The notes under the pieces were generated by a model. That model had not been told where the DNA came from and did not search any database. It was given only the letters and a program-made list of their open reading frames with translations. DNA of 40,694 bases from an uncultured Eubacteriales bacterium (GTDB taxonomy: Bacteria; Bacillota; Clostridia; Christensenellales; Aristaeellaceae): the NCBI GenBank assembly GCA_944349855.1, contig CALVNS010000023.1:1-40694 (forward strand), written 5' to 3'. This document shows, piece by piece, positions 7,678 to 16,526 of this stretch. Position 1 is the first letter of the stretch; each line of letters starts with the position of its first letter. The translations under genes were made by a program, and so were the position numbers.

Positions 7678-8229
7678 ATGAAATATCTCTTCGCATCCGA
7701 CATCCACGGTTCCCGCGGCGCAGCCGAGCAGGTGCTCGCGCGCTATGCGGCGGAGGGCGCCGGCCGGCTCGTGCTGCTGGGCGACCTGCTCTACCACGGC
7801 CCGCGCAACGACCTGCCCGCCGACTATGATCCCAAGGCGGTCTTTGCCCTGCTCAACGGCGCCCGAAGCGAAATCGCCTGCGTGCGCGGCAACTGCGACG
7901 CCGAGGTCGACCAGATGGTGCTGTCCTTCCCCATCGGCGCCGATTTTATGCTGATGGAGCTGGGCGCGCGCCTGGCCTTTGTGACGCATGGGCATCTGTT
8001 CAATCTGGATGCGCTGCCGCCACTCAAGCCGGGCGATCTGCTCATCCACGGTCATACGCACCTGCCGGTCATCGAGGCGCATGCGTCGGGCGTCACCTAC
8101 CTCAACCCCGGCTCCTGTGCGTTGCCCAAGGAGGGCAATCCGCCGTCTTACATGACCTTTGAAGACGGCGTCTTTGAAATCAAGGACCTGCAAGGACGCG
8201 TGCTGAAGGCCTGGGACAGCCGCGCATGA
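7678..8229 (+). CDS. yfcE: YfcE-type metallophosphodiesterase
   Basis: A 183-residue calcineurin-like phosphoesterase. Metal ligands are visible in order: D8 and H10 ('SDIHG'), D36 ('LGDLLYHGPRN'), N72 ('RGNCD'), H104 ('VTHGH') and H126/H128 ('HGHTHLP'). The 'GDLLYHGPRNDLP' signature is characteristic of YfcE, which hydrolyses model phosphodiesters in vitro; its natural substrate is unsettled. The start has ACAAGGAGG 6 bases upstream. It lies between exonuclease III and an ATP-grasp gene, but there is no evident functional link to either. Confidence 0.93.
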   Translation: MKYLFASDIHGSRGAAEQVLARYAAEGAGRLVLLGDLLYHGPRNDLPADYDPKAVFALLNGARSEIACVRGNCDAEVDQMVLSFPIGADFMLMELGARLAFVTHGHLFNLDALPPLKPGDLLIHGHTHLPVIEAHASGVTYLNPGSCALPKEGNPPSYMTFEDGVFEIKDLQGRVLKAWDSRA

Positions 8230-8262
8230 TCTCATACCACGTCGATAAGGGAGCCGATGTAC

Positions 8263-9459
8263 ATGAATTTCGTCTTCATCTCGCCGCATTTTCCGTCCAA
8301 CTACGAGCGCTTCTGCACCGCGCTGCGCGAGCATGGCGTCACAGTACTGGGCATTGCCGACGTTCCCTATGAGCAGCTGAGCCCGGCGCTGCGCAGCGCG
8401 CTGACCGACTACTACCGCGTGGACAGCCTGGAGGACTACGAGTCCGTCTTTCGCGCAGTGGCGTACTTCATCCACCACCACGGGCGCATCGACTGGCTCG
8501 AATCGAACAACGAGTACTGGCTGGAGCAGGACGCGCGCCTGCGTGAAGCGTTTCACATCACCTCCGGATTCATGCCCGAGGACATGCCGCGCGTGAAGCA
8601 AAAGAGCCTGATGAAGGCCTGCTATCAGCAGGCGGGCGTACCCACCGCGCGGCTGCACCACGTGACGACGCTCGACGCCGCGCGCGCGTTCATCAGCCAG
8701 GTCGGCTATCCAGTCGTCGTCAAGCCCGATAACGGCGTGGGCGCGTGCGCGACTTACAAGCTGGAGGACGACGGGGCACTTTGCAGATTTTTTGCAGATC
8801 TTCCGTCCGTGCCCTATGTGATGGAGGAATACGTCAACGGCGCCATCTGCTCCTACGACGCGATCCTCGACTCGCACGGCGAACCGCTCTTTGAGAGCGG
8901 CGATTATGTGCCCTATTCCATCATGGACGCCGTCAACACGGGCGACCACCAGCACTTCACCATCCTGCCACGCCTGCCCGACGACCTGCGCGACGCGGGC
9001 CGCCGCTGCGTCAAGGCGTTCGGCGCGCGCTCGCGCTTCGTGCACTTTGAGTTCTTCCGTCTGTGGAACGACCACCCCTATCTGGGCCGCGCGGGCACGA
9101 TCGTCGGCCTGGAGGTCAACATGCGTCCCTGCGGCGGCTTCACGCCGGACATGTACAACTACGCGCTGAGCACGGACGTCTACCGCATCTATGCGGACAT
9201 GATCTGCTACGACGAGAACCGCCAGCCCGACTGGCCGGAGAAGTACTTCTGCGCCTTTGTCGGCCGTCAGGAGGGCAAGCCGTACCTGCTCTCGCAGGAT
9301 GCGCTGCGCCAGCGCTACGCGGGCGACCTGATGCAATGCGAGACGCTGCCGGACGTGCTGGCCGCCGGCATGGGCAAATACGTCTTCATCGCGCGCTTCA
9401 AAGACGAAGAGCGCATGAACGCCTTCTTCCGCGACGCGTTGGAGCTCGCGCACGAATGA
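8263..9459 (+). CDS. ATP-grasp superfamily ligase of unknown substrate
   Basis: A 398-residue ATP-grasp protein of the carboxylate-amine or carboxylate-thiol ligase fold. An N-terminal Rossmann-like preATP-grasp domain (to about residue 115, including 'DWLESNNEYWLEQDA') precedes the ATP-grasp domain. There, 'VGYPVVVKPDNGVGA' carries the ATP-phosphate Lys, 'YVMEEYVNG' forms the adenine-contact strand, and 'VGLEVNMRPCGG' supplies the metal-binding Glu and Asn. The enzyme should activate a carboxylate as an acyl phosphate; the acceptor is not predictable. ATG 8263 is preferred over 8257 because AAGGGAG ends 10 bases before it. It directly precedes four GT39-like membrane enzymes (31-base gap), so it could act on a precursor for an envelope polymer; that is inference. 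Confidence 0.85.
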   Translation: MNFVFISPHFPSNYERFCTALREHGVTVLGIADVPYEQLSPALRSALTDYYRVDSLEDYESVFRAVAYFIHHHGRIDWLESNNEYWLEQDARLREAFHITSGFMPEDMPRVKQKSLMKACYQQAGVPTARLHHVTTLDAARAFISQVGYPVVVKPDNGVGACATYKLEDDGALCRFFADLPSVPYVMEEYVNGAICSYDAILDSHGEPLFESGDYVPYSIMDAVNTGDHQHFTILPRLPDDLRDAGRRCVKAFGARSRFVHFEFFRLWNDHPYLGRAGTIVGLEVNMRPCGGFTPDMYNYALSTDVYRIYADMICYDENRQPDWPEKYFCAFVGRQEGKPYLLSQDALRQRYAGDLMQCETLPDVLAAGMGKYVFIARFKDEERMNAFFRDALELAHE

Positions 9460-9489
9460 AAAAACGCCCTTCCGAAAGGCTGTGATTTC

Positions 9490-11265
9490 ATGCCCGCCCT
9501 CTATCCGGCCCTGCTGTGGGGCGTCCTCGCACTGCTGCTGCTCGCGGCGAGCCGGCGCGCTGCCTCGCTGCTAAACGTTCGGCCCCTGCGCGCAGTAGGC
9601 GACGCGGCGGTCCGGCTGTCGTGCCGCGCCTACTGGCCGCTGCTTGCGGCCGTCTTCGCGCTGGCGCTCTTCCTGCGCCTGTACGGCTTCCCGGACATTC
9701 CGGCCAATTACCACACCGACGGCATCCTCTCCGCAGTGGACGGCTACGCGCTGGCGCGCTTTGGAACCGACCACTACGGCACGTCCTATCCCGCGATGAT
9801 GGAGGCTTGGGGCTATGGCCAGCAGAGCGCCATGCTGGCCTACCTGATGTCGCTGTCCACGCGCCTCTTCGGGCTGACCCGTGTGGGCGTTCGCCTGCCG
9901 ACGATGCTTGTCAGCCTTGCGGGGCTGGCGGTCTTCTACGACTTCGCGCGCCGGCTGTGCGGCCGCTCCTATGCGTTGCTGGCGCTCTTTTTGTTGGCGG
10001 TATCTCCCTGGCACATCCAGCAGAGCCGGCAGGCGCTGGACGCGTACATGCTGTGCCACTTCCTGCTCTTTTCGATGGATTTGCTCGTCCTGGGCCTGCG
10101 CCGCCGCCCCGCGCTGTACCTGTCGATGGTCTTTTTCGCACTGTCGATGTACTGCTACGGCGTCGCGGCCTATGTGGTGCCGCCGCTGCTGATCTGCTGC
10201 TGCGCCTATCTGCTGGCGCGCCGGTTTGTGCGCGTGCGCGACGTGCTCGTGTGCGCGCTGATCTTTTTCGTCGTCTCGCTGCCGGTCGTGCTGACGCTGT
10301 GCATCAACGCCTTCGGATGGGAGACGGTGCAGCTGGGCCCGATCACCTGCCAGCGCTTTGAGGAGAGCACGCGCAGCTCCGACATCCTCTTCTTCACGCA
10401 GGAGCCGTTCATGGACCGGCTGTTTGCCAACCTGCTGTGCGCGCTGCGCGTCACGTTCTGGCAGTCTGCCCAGGCGCTGGGCACGGATGCGCGCTTCGGC
10501 GCGGTCTATCCCTTCAGCGCGCCGCTGCTGGCCGCGGGCCTGCTGCTGCTGTGGCGCCACCGCCGCACCGCGGACCTGACGCGCGCGTCCGGATCGCTCG
10601 AGCCCCGCGCGGGGTTCCTGTTGCTGTGCTGGACGCTGTGTGCGTTTGCCTCCTGCGTCATCACCAACAGCGTCACCGCCTGGCGCGCCAACGCCATCTA
10701 CTATCCGCTCGTGTTGTTGGCGGCCTATGCCGTTTACTGGGCATGCCGACGCGTGCGCGCGTTCATTCCCGCGTTTGCGGCCGTCTATCTGGCCGCGCTG
10801 TGCGTCTTCTTCCCGACCTACATTGCCGAAAATCGAGAGGCCGTCGACTCGCAGGACTCGCCCGCCGGGCAGTACGAAGCCCTTGCCTACGTCCGCAATC
10901 TGCCCTTTGAGCACCTGTACTTCGACGCCGGCGCGTCCGAGGGCGCAGATTACTACATCTACGACGCGCCGACCGTGCGCCTGCTGTACGTGTTCGGCCT
11001 GAGCCCCGCGCAGTTCAATGAAGAGGCGCCGATCCTCTCCTGTGAGGGCGAGGACATCGGGCTGTACGGCGACGTATTTGAACTGTGGCCACCGGAGTAC
11101 GGCACCGACTATCTGCCCGATCCCGAGGAAAACGCCGCCTATGTCATCCCGGCCGCCAATCTGGAGCAGTTCGACCCCGAGGCGTTCCACATCGAAGTCT
11201 TTCACACCTACGCGGCGGTGTATCCGCAGGCGATGATGCCGTCTACACAGGAGGGACAGCCATGA
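9490..11265 (+). CDS. GT39-like polytopic membrane glycosyltransferase, type A copy 1
   Basis: A 591-residue protein with many hydrophobic segments in the first ~450 residues and a soluble C-terminal domain of about 130 residues. The layout matches the GT39/ArnT/PMT superfamily, which takes sugars from lipid-phosphate donors on the outer face of the membrane. The first external loop, where the superfamily has an Asp-Glu catalytic pair, reads 'YHTDGILSAVDGYAL': D77 is present but the next residue is Gly. Shared blocks with the third gene of the cluster are 'WGYGQQSA', 'SPWHI' versus 'CPWHI', 'GPIT' and 'LRLYxxP'. The stop overlaps the next start as ATGA. The ribosome binding site (AAAGGC) is weaker than its neighbours'. 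Donor and acceptor are unknown. Confidence 0.8.
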   Translation: MPALYPALLWGVLALLLLAASRRAASLLNVRPLRAVGDAAVRLSCRAYWPLLAAVFALALFLRLYGFPDIPANYHTDGILSAVDGYALARFGTDHYGTSYPAMMEAWGYGQQSAMLAYLMSLSTRLFGLTRVGVRLPTMLVSLAGLAVFYDFARRLCGRSYALLALFLLAVSPWHIQQSRQALDAYMLCHFLLFSMDLLVLGLRRRPALYLSMVFFALSMYCYGVAAYVVPPLLICCCAYLLARRFVRVRDVLVCALIFFVVSLPVVLTLCINAFGWETVQLGPITCQRFEESTRSSDILFFTQEPFMDRLFANLLCALRVTFWQSAQALGTDARFGAVYPFSAPLLAAGLLLLWRHRRTADLTRASGSLEPRAGFLLLCWTLCAFASCVITNSVTAWRANAIYYPLVLLAAYAVYWACRRVRAFIPAFAAVYLAALCVFFPTYIAENREAVDSQDSPAGQYEALAYVRNLPFEHLYFDAGASEGADYYIYDAPTVRLLYVFGLSPAQFNEEAPILSCEGEDIGLYGDVFELWPPEYGTDYLPDPEENAAYVIPAANLEQFDPEAFHIEVFHTYAAVYPQAMMPSTQEGQP

Positions 11266-12953
11266 TCCTGAGCCTTTCGTTTCTGACGGCGGCGTGTCTA
11301 CTCTGCGCGCTGGGCGCGTCGTCCGCCGTATGTAGCGCGCTGGATCACATCGGCCCCCTGCGCAGGCTGCGCGCAGGGACCGACCGGCTGCTCTCGCGCC
11401 TTGAATGGCCGCTGTTTGCGCTGCTGCTCGCATCCGCGCTCGCGCTGCGCGTGTGTCAGGCGCTGCCCGGCGTCACCGCGGACGAAATGCTGATCGCCGT
11501 GCAGGGGCGGGCGCTGCTGGGCACGGGCGCGGACCTGTCCGGCGTCCCCTTCCCCGCCTTTCTGCCGGGCTATGGCTCCAGCACCGCCATGGGCCCACTG
11601 CTGCCGCTGCTGACCGCGCCGTTCACCGCGCTGCTGGGCATGACGGAGCTGGCCGTGCGCCTGCCCGCACAGCTCATCGCGCTGCTCTCGCTCGCGCTCT
11701 CTTACCTGCTGGCCCGCCGGATCGGCGGCCGGCGCATGGCGCTGTTTGCGCTGCTGGCGCTTGCACTCTCTCCCTGGCATGTGATGGCCTCGCGCTTTCT
11801 GAACGCCGGCATGGCCGCGCTGTGCATGGTCGCGCTGTGCGCGCTGCTGCTCGCCTGCGGCCGCTACACGGCGGCGGGCGTCGCGCTGGGGCTTTCGATG
11901 TACGTGAGCGACGGGCTGTGGCTCGTTGCGCCCGCCATGCAGCTCTTTGCCGTGCTCTACCTTCCGCTCGTGCAGCGCGTGCCGCTTCGCCGCCTGCTGC
12001 CGGGGCTTTTACTGTTCCTGCTCGTCTCGCTGCCCGCGCTGTGCACCATTGCGGTCAACGCGCTGGATCTGCCATCGTTCCGCCTGCTGCTGGTGACCAT
12101 CCCGCGGCTGCCCACCGCGCCGCAGACGCTGACCACGATCTTCTCCCAGGGCTTCTCCTTCGACGCGCTGGAGGGCACGGCCGTCTCGCTGCTGGAGTGG
12201 CTCGTGTGCGCAGTGAAGCTGGACGAGTTCGGCGGCACCAATGCGTACATCCCCTATGAGGGCGGGCTCGTGTTCCTCTTCACGTTGCCGTTGCTCGCAG
12301 GCGGCCTGCTGTGCGCCCTCAGCCGCGCCCGCGCGGGACGCATGCGCTTTGCGCTGCTGACGGCGCTTGCCGTCGCGTGCGCGCTGCCGCGGCTGCTGTG
12401 CCCGACCGTAAGCGTCGAGCACCTGCTGCCGCTGCTGCTGCCCACGGCGCTGCTGGCGGCGCTGTGCGCCTCGGAGATCAGCCGCCGCCTGCGCCTGGTC
12501 GGGACGCCGGCGCTGTGCGCGCTCTATGCCGCCGCGACGCTTGCGCTCGTTCCGGCGGTCTACGGCGAGGACTTCGTCTACAGCGTCGAATCGGAGTTTC
12601 GCGCCGGTTTCATGCCCGCCGCCGAGTACGCGCGGGCGCAGGCGCCGGAGCATATCATTGTGACCAACGCGCTCTACCCGTGCGTCGACTCGCAGCGCCT
12701 GGGCGAGGCGATGGCGCGCTTTGCGCTGGATCTGCCGGCGGATGCGTCCGTCGGCGATGGCGCGCCCGTGCAGGTGGCCGGCCTTTCCGGCCGCGATCTC
12801 TCCCCCGTCGAGGGCACGGTCTATCTCGCGTCGATGAACGATCTGGACTACTTTGACTGGGATGCCTACGACATCCAGGACTTTGGCCTGTATACCGTGT
12901 TTACGCCCCTGGAGGCGGGCGCGGCCGGTGCAGGCGATTCGGAAGGAGCGTGA
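11262..12953 (+). CDS. GT39-like polytopic membrane glycosyltransferase, type B copy 1
   Basis: A 563-residue multi-spanning protein. After the first membrane segment the external loop reads 'PGVTADEMLIAV', giving the superfamily's Asp-Glu pair at D74-E75. 'LTAPFTALLGMTELAVRLPA' and 'LSPWHVMASRF' are shared closely with the fourth gene of the cluster ('LTAPFVQALGMTVLAVRLPA', 'LSPWAFMSARF'). The soluble C-terminal part (from about residue 430) starts with a 'YGEDFVYSVESEFRAGFMPA' segment, again matched in the fourth gene. It starts within the stop of the preceding gene (ATGA) and has AGGAGGG 7 bases upstream, so the genes are translationally coupled. Substrates are unknown; the family transfers polyprenyl-phosphate-linked sugars. 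Confidence 0.8.
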   Translation: MILSLSFLTAACLLCALGASSAVCSALDHIGPLRRLRAGTDRLLSRLEWPLFALLLASALALRVCQALPGVTADEMLIAVQGRALLGTGADLSGVPFPAFLPGYGSSTAMGPLLPLLTAPFTALLGMTELAVRLPAQLIALLSLALSYLLARRIGGRRMALFALLALALSPWHVMASRFLNAGMAALCMVALCALLLACGRYTAAGVALGLSMYVSDGLWLVAPAMQLFAVLYLPLVQRVPLRRLLPGLLLFLLVSLPALCTIAVNALDLPSFRLLLVTIPRLPTAPQTLTTIFSQGFSFDALEGTAVSLLEWLVCAVKLDEFGGTNAYIPYEGGLVFLFTLPLLAGGLLCALSRARAGRMRFALLTALAVACALPRLLCPTVSVEHLLPLLLPTALLAALCASEISRRLRLVGTPALCALYAAATLALVPAVYGEDFVYSVESEFRAGFMPAAEYARAQAPEHIIVTNALYPCVDSQRLGEAMARFALDLPADASVGDGAPVQVAGLSGRDLSPVEGTVYLASMNDLDYFDWDAYDIQDFGLYTVFTPLEAGAAGAGDSEGA

Positions 12954-12957
12954 CCGC

Positions 12958-14736
12958 ATGCCGGGTCTGACCGGGTTTGTCTTTGGCTTTGCGCTGATCG
13001 TGCTCTTTTGCCTGTCCCTGAGCGACCGCTGCTGCGCGCGGCTGAACGCGCTGCGTCCGCTGCGCGCGGCCGGGGATGCGCTGCACCGGCTGGCGCGCCG
13101 GCGCTACTGGCTGCTGTTTGCGCTGGCGATGGCCGCGGCGCTGTTCCTGCGCCTGTACCGCTGGCCGAACCTTCCCGCCGGCGCGCAGTGCGACGAGGTG
13201 ATGTCGGGCGTGGACGCCTACGCCCTCGCGCTTTACGGGACGGACCGGTTCGGCACGTCGCTGCCGGCGATGCTCTGGGGCTGGGGCTACGGCCAGCAGA
13301 GCGCGTTCCTGGCCTACTTTTCCTCGCTGTTTCTGCGCTTCATGGAGCCCTCGCTCGTCGCGCTGCGCCTGCCGATGCTGCTGCTTGCGCTCGCGTCGCT
13401 CGTCGTGCTGTGGGACTTTGCGCGCCGCATTGCAGGGCGCGGCTATGCGCTGATCGCGCTGTGGTTTTGCGCGGTCTGTCCGTGGCACATCATGCTCTCC
13501 CGCTGGTCGATCGACGCCAACACGTTCTCGCTGATGCTGCTCTTCTCCTGCGACGCGCTGGCCGCGGGGCTTGGGCGCCGGCCGATGCTGTATGTGTCCA
13601 TGGCGCTGTTCGGGCTGACGATGTACACGTACGGCATCGCGGTCTACAGCGTGCCGGTGCTGCTCGTGGCGCTGGCGGCCTATCTGCTCCTGCGCGGCAA
13701 GGTCCGTCCATTGCAGCTGATCGCCTGCGTGGGCATCTACCTGGTCGTCGCCGGTCCGTTGCTGATGACCATGGCGATCAACACCTTCGGCTGGGACACG
13801 ATGCGCCTGGGCCCGATCACGATGCAGTTCTTCAGCGAGTCCGAGCGCAAGCAGGACATCATCTTCTTTGCCAAGGAGCCCTTCTTTCAGCGCCTGTTCG
13901 GCGACCTCACGCAGTATCTGGACAATACGCTGCTGCAGCGCGGCTTTGCGGAGAACTTCTCCGTGCGCGGCTACCACACGCTGTTCACATTCACCGGGCC
14001 GATGATGCTGCTGGGCGGGGTGCTTCTGTGGCGGCAGCGGCGCACGGGCATGCTGCGCGGCGAGGCGTGCACGGCGGACGGCCTGCGCGTGACGGAGGCC
14101 TACATCCTGCTCGCGCTGATGGCCAGCATGTTCTTCGCAGGCATTTGCACGGTCGGCGGGCACATATGGCGCATCAACGGCAGCTATTTCCCGCTGCTGC
14201 TGCTCGCCTGCTATGCGCTGCGCTTCATCTGCCGGCGGGTGCGGATCTTCGCGCTGCCGGTCGCGCTGATGTATCTGGTGGCGGCCGTCGGCTGCGGCGT
14301 CACGCTCTTTGGCGAACGGACCCTCGGCGACGGCAACACCGTCACCACCCGCTACGGCGAGACGAACGCGCTGATCGCGGCCCGGGACCTGCCCTTTGAG
14401 CACATGTACATCCGCGTCGGCGACGACGAGGACGAATTTACCGCAGCTGAGCTGCGCGTGCTCTACTTCCACGGCATCACTGCTGCGCAGTGGCGCGGCG
14501 AGGAGCCGCTGCCCTCGGGCAAGATGTATGTGGACACCTACGAGTTCTGGGGCGAATCGGACTGGGCGTTCGAATATGACGTGGAAGAAAACGCCGCGTA
14601 CGTGCTGCGTCCGTCCGATCTGGAGACGTTTGATGCGGAGGGCTTCACGCTGATGCGCTTCTATGACGGCGCGCTGGCCTATCCGACGCAGTTCATGCCG
14701 CAGGACCTGCTCACGGAAGGGGGCGATGCCTCATGA
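12958..14736 (+). CDS. GT39-like polytopic membrane glycosyltransferase, type A copy 2
   Basis: A 592-residue paralogue of the first gene of the cluster, of nearly equal length. The external loop reads 'GAQCDEVMSGVDAYAL' with an intact Asp-Glu pair (D79-E80). Blocks shared with copy 1 include 'WGWGYGQQSAFLAY', 'NTFGWDTMRLGPIT' and 'KEPFFQRLFGDL' (copy 1: 'QEPFMDRLFANL'). Both copies end in a soluble domain with 'EENAAYV' followed by 'DLETFDAEGF' or 'NLEQFDPEAF'. GGAAGGAG lies 9 bases before the ATG at 12958; an earlier in-frame ATG at 12853 lies inside the preceding gene and gives a non-family sequence. It sits 4 bases after the preceding stop and overlaps the next gene by 4 bases. Confidence 0.82.
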   Translation: MPGLTGFVFGFALIVLFCLSLSDRCCARLNALRPLRAAGDALHRLARRRYWLLFALAMAAALFLRLYRWPNLPAGAQCDEVMSGVDAYALALYGTDRFGTSLPAMLWGWGYGQQSAFLAYFSSLFLRFMEPSLVALRLPMLLLALASLVVLWDFARRIAGRGYALIALWFCAVCPWHIMLSRWSIDANTFSLMLLFSCDALAAGLGRRPMLYVSMALFGLTMYTYGIAVYSVPVLLVALAAYLLLRGKVRPLQLIACVGIYLVVAGPLLMTMAINTFGWDTMRLGPITMQFFSESERKQDIIFFAKEPFFQRLFGDLTQYLDNTLLQRGFAENFSVRGYHTLFTFTGPMMLLGGVLLWRQRRTGMLRGEACTADGLRVTEAYILLALMASMFFAGICTVGGHIWRINGSYFPLLLLACYALRFICRRVRIFALPVALMYLVAAVGCGVTLFGERTLGDGNTVTTRYGETNALIAARDLPFEHMYIRVGDDEDEFTAAELRVLYFHGITAAQWRGEEPLPSGKMYVDTYEFWGESDWAFEYDVEENAAYVLRPSDLETFDAEGFTLMRFYDGALAYPTQFMPQDLLTEGGDAS

Positions 14737-16433
14737 CGCTTGACGTTTTCCTGGCGCTGGCGGCCTTTGCGCTCTGTCTGGCGGCTGCATCTCCGCCCGT
14801 CACGGGCGCGCTCGCGCGCCTGCCGCTGCTCTCGCGCCTGCGCGCGGCCTGCGTGCGCCTGCTGCAGCGACACTTTCTCGTGCTATGCATGTTGGCCGCG
14901 CTGCCCGCATTGGCCCTGCGCGCCCTGTGGCTGGCCCAGCTGCCCGGTGGTCTGAGCGCAGATGAGGCGTTCATCGCCGTCAACGCGCGCTTTTTGGTCT
15001 GCACGGGACGCGACCTGTCCGGCAGCTTCCTGCCGCCCTTTCTCAAGGGCGCCGGTTCGCTGCCTTCGATGGGCATCCTCACGCCGCTGCTGACCGCGCC
15101 ATTCGTGCAGGCATTGGGCATGACCGTGCTGGCCGTGCGGCTGCCGGCCCTGCTGCTGTCCATGGGCTCACTCGCGCTGATGGCCGCGCTGATGCGCCGC
15201 GCCTGCGGCCGGTCCTGCGCACTGCTCGTGCTGCTGCTGGGCGGCCTCTCCCCCTGGGCGTTCATGAGCGCGCGCTTCGCCACGCCTGCGCATGCGCTGC
15301 TCTTCTGCCTGCTGCTCGGCGCGTTTCTGCTCGGCGGCGTTCTGCCGTCGCGCAGGCCGCTCGCGCGCCTGTACGGCGGCGCGGCCGCGCTGGCCGCATG
15401 CATGTACACCGTCGACGTCGCCTGGCTGCTCGCGCCCCTGCTGTTGGCCGGCTATGCCGTCTCCCTGGCGCGCCGGGGATTTGCCAAGAGGCATATTGCC
15501 GCAAGCGCCGCGCTCTTCCTGCTCCTGTCCGTGCCCGCGCTGTGCGTCGCGGCGGTCAACCTCTTTGGCCTGCCGCCCTTCCGGCTGATGGGCCTACAGA
15601 TCGAGCGCTTTGATGCCCCGCCCTTTCTGACGCGCTTCGCCTTTGCCGGCGGCTGGAGCGCCGCATGGGAGGCCGTGCGTCAGGGCTTCATTGAGTTCGT
15701 CGGCTACCTGCTGCTCAACATCCACACGGATGAATACACGCCCTCCGGCATCTGGACGCTGTGGAATCAGGAATCCGCCTACGCCTTCCTCATTCCGTTC
15801 CTGGCGGTGGGTGCGTGCACGCTGGCCGCGCGGCTGCGGCAAAGGCGTCGCGGCGTTGGCGCGCCTCTGGCGCTGCTGGTCGCCTCGCTCGGGCTGTTCC
15901 TGCTGTTTTCCGGCTTTGACAGCCAGGAGATGTTCTTCGTACCGGCAGCCGTCACGATGGCCGCGTCGGCGGGCATGTGGGCGGTCGCGCGCAAGCTGCG
16001 CCTGAGCCTGCCGGCCGTCGCCGCCCTGGTTCTGGCTGCGTCGCTGCCCATGGCGAGCGCCTATTTTGACGAGGAGTACATGTACACGACCGAGGGTCAG
16101 TACCGCGAAGGCCTGGTCGAAGCCATCAAGTATGCGCGCTCTCTGGAGCCGGACACGCTCTACGTGACCAAAGAGCTGCACCCGACCGTCCAGCCCGAGC
16201 TGACGGCGCGCGCCTATGCGTGCTTTGCCCTGGATGCGCCGGCCGGGCAGGCGGATGGATTCGAGGTGGTCTACTTCCCCTCCCTCACGCCCGATCCGGC
16301 ATCCAATGCGATCTATGTGGGCGGCTATGCGGAGATCGACGCCTTCGACTATGACGCCTACAACTGCGCGGAGTTTGGCGACTACTGCGTGCTCAGCTCC
16401 GTGGCCGTCTACGGCGTGCTGGAACAGCCCTGA
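14733..16433 (+). CDS. GT39-like polytopic membrane glycosyltransferase, type B copy 2
   Basis: A 566-residue paralogue of the second gene of the cluster. The external loop 'GGLSADEAFIAV' carries the Asp-Glu pair D77-E78. Membrane segments and loops follow copy 1 closely, for example 'GSLPSMGILTPLLTAPF' against 'GSSTAMGPLLPLLTAPF', and both copies have 'DAYxxxxFGxY' near the C-terminus. The soluble C-terminal domain begins at about residue 440 with 'YFDEEYMYTTEGQYREG'. ATGA overlap with the preceding stop; GGAAGGGGG lies about 10 bases upstream. It is the last gene of the run. Possible roles include addition of sugars to teichoic-acid-like polymers or surface proteins; none can be chosen from sequence. 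Confidence 0.82.
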   Translation: MTLDVFLALAAFALCLAAASPPVTGALARLPLLSRLRAACVRLLQRHFLVLCMLAALPALALRALWLAQLPGGLSADEAFIAVNARFLVCTGRDLSGSFLPPFLKGAGSLPSMGILTPLLTAPFVQALGMTVLAVRLPALLLSMGSLALMAALMRRACGRSCALLVLLLGGLSPWAFMSARFATPAHALLFCLLLGAFLLGGVLPSRRPLARLYGGAAALAACMYTVDVAWLLAPLLLAGYAVSLARRGFAKRHIAASAALFLLLSVPALCVAAVNLFGLPPFRLMGLQIERFDAPPFLTRFAFAGGWSAAWEAVRQGFIEFVGYLLLNIHTDEYTPSGIWTLWNQESAYAFLIPFLAVGACTLAARLRQRRRGVGAPLALLVASLGLFLLFSGFDSQEMFFVPAAVTMAASAGMWAVARKLRLSLPAVAALVLAASLPMASAYFDEEYMYTTEGQYREGLVEAIKYARSLEPDTLYVTKELHPTVQPELTARAYACFALDAPAGQADGFEVVYFPSLTPDPASNAIYVGGYAEIDAFDYDAYNCAEFGDYCVLSSVAVYGVLEQP

Positions 16434-16450
16434 CAGGGCGTACCAGAAAA

Positions 16451-16503
16451 CAAAAAAAGCAGCGCTCCGGTATCCCGCCATGAAGCGGGCGCGCCGGAGC
16501 GCT
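16451..16503 (-). terminator. Terminator for yebC
   Basis: Read on the - strand, a 10-bp stem (AGCGCTCCGG with its complement) encloses a smaller CCCGC/GCGGG hairpin and is followed by GC then seven T residues. It also lies just behind the last GT39-like gene, so it may help close that unit from the other side. Confidence 0.85.
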
Positions 16504-16526
16504 GTGTATTTCCCTTGCGAACGGGA

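Noticed and set aside
7657-9453. A 598-codon - strand frame spanning yfcE and the ATP-grasp gene
   Set aside because: It is antisense to two genes with clear catalytic motifs, and its translation has no recognisable family or membrane features.
9571-11433. A 620-codon - strand frame antisense to the first GT39-like gene
   Set aside because: Low-complexity Arg/Gln/Ala-rich translation, typical of the shadow of a Leu/Ala-rich membrane protein gene.
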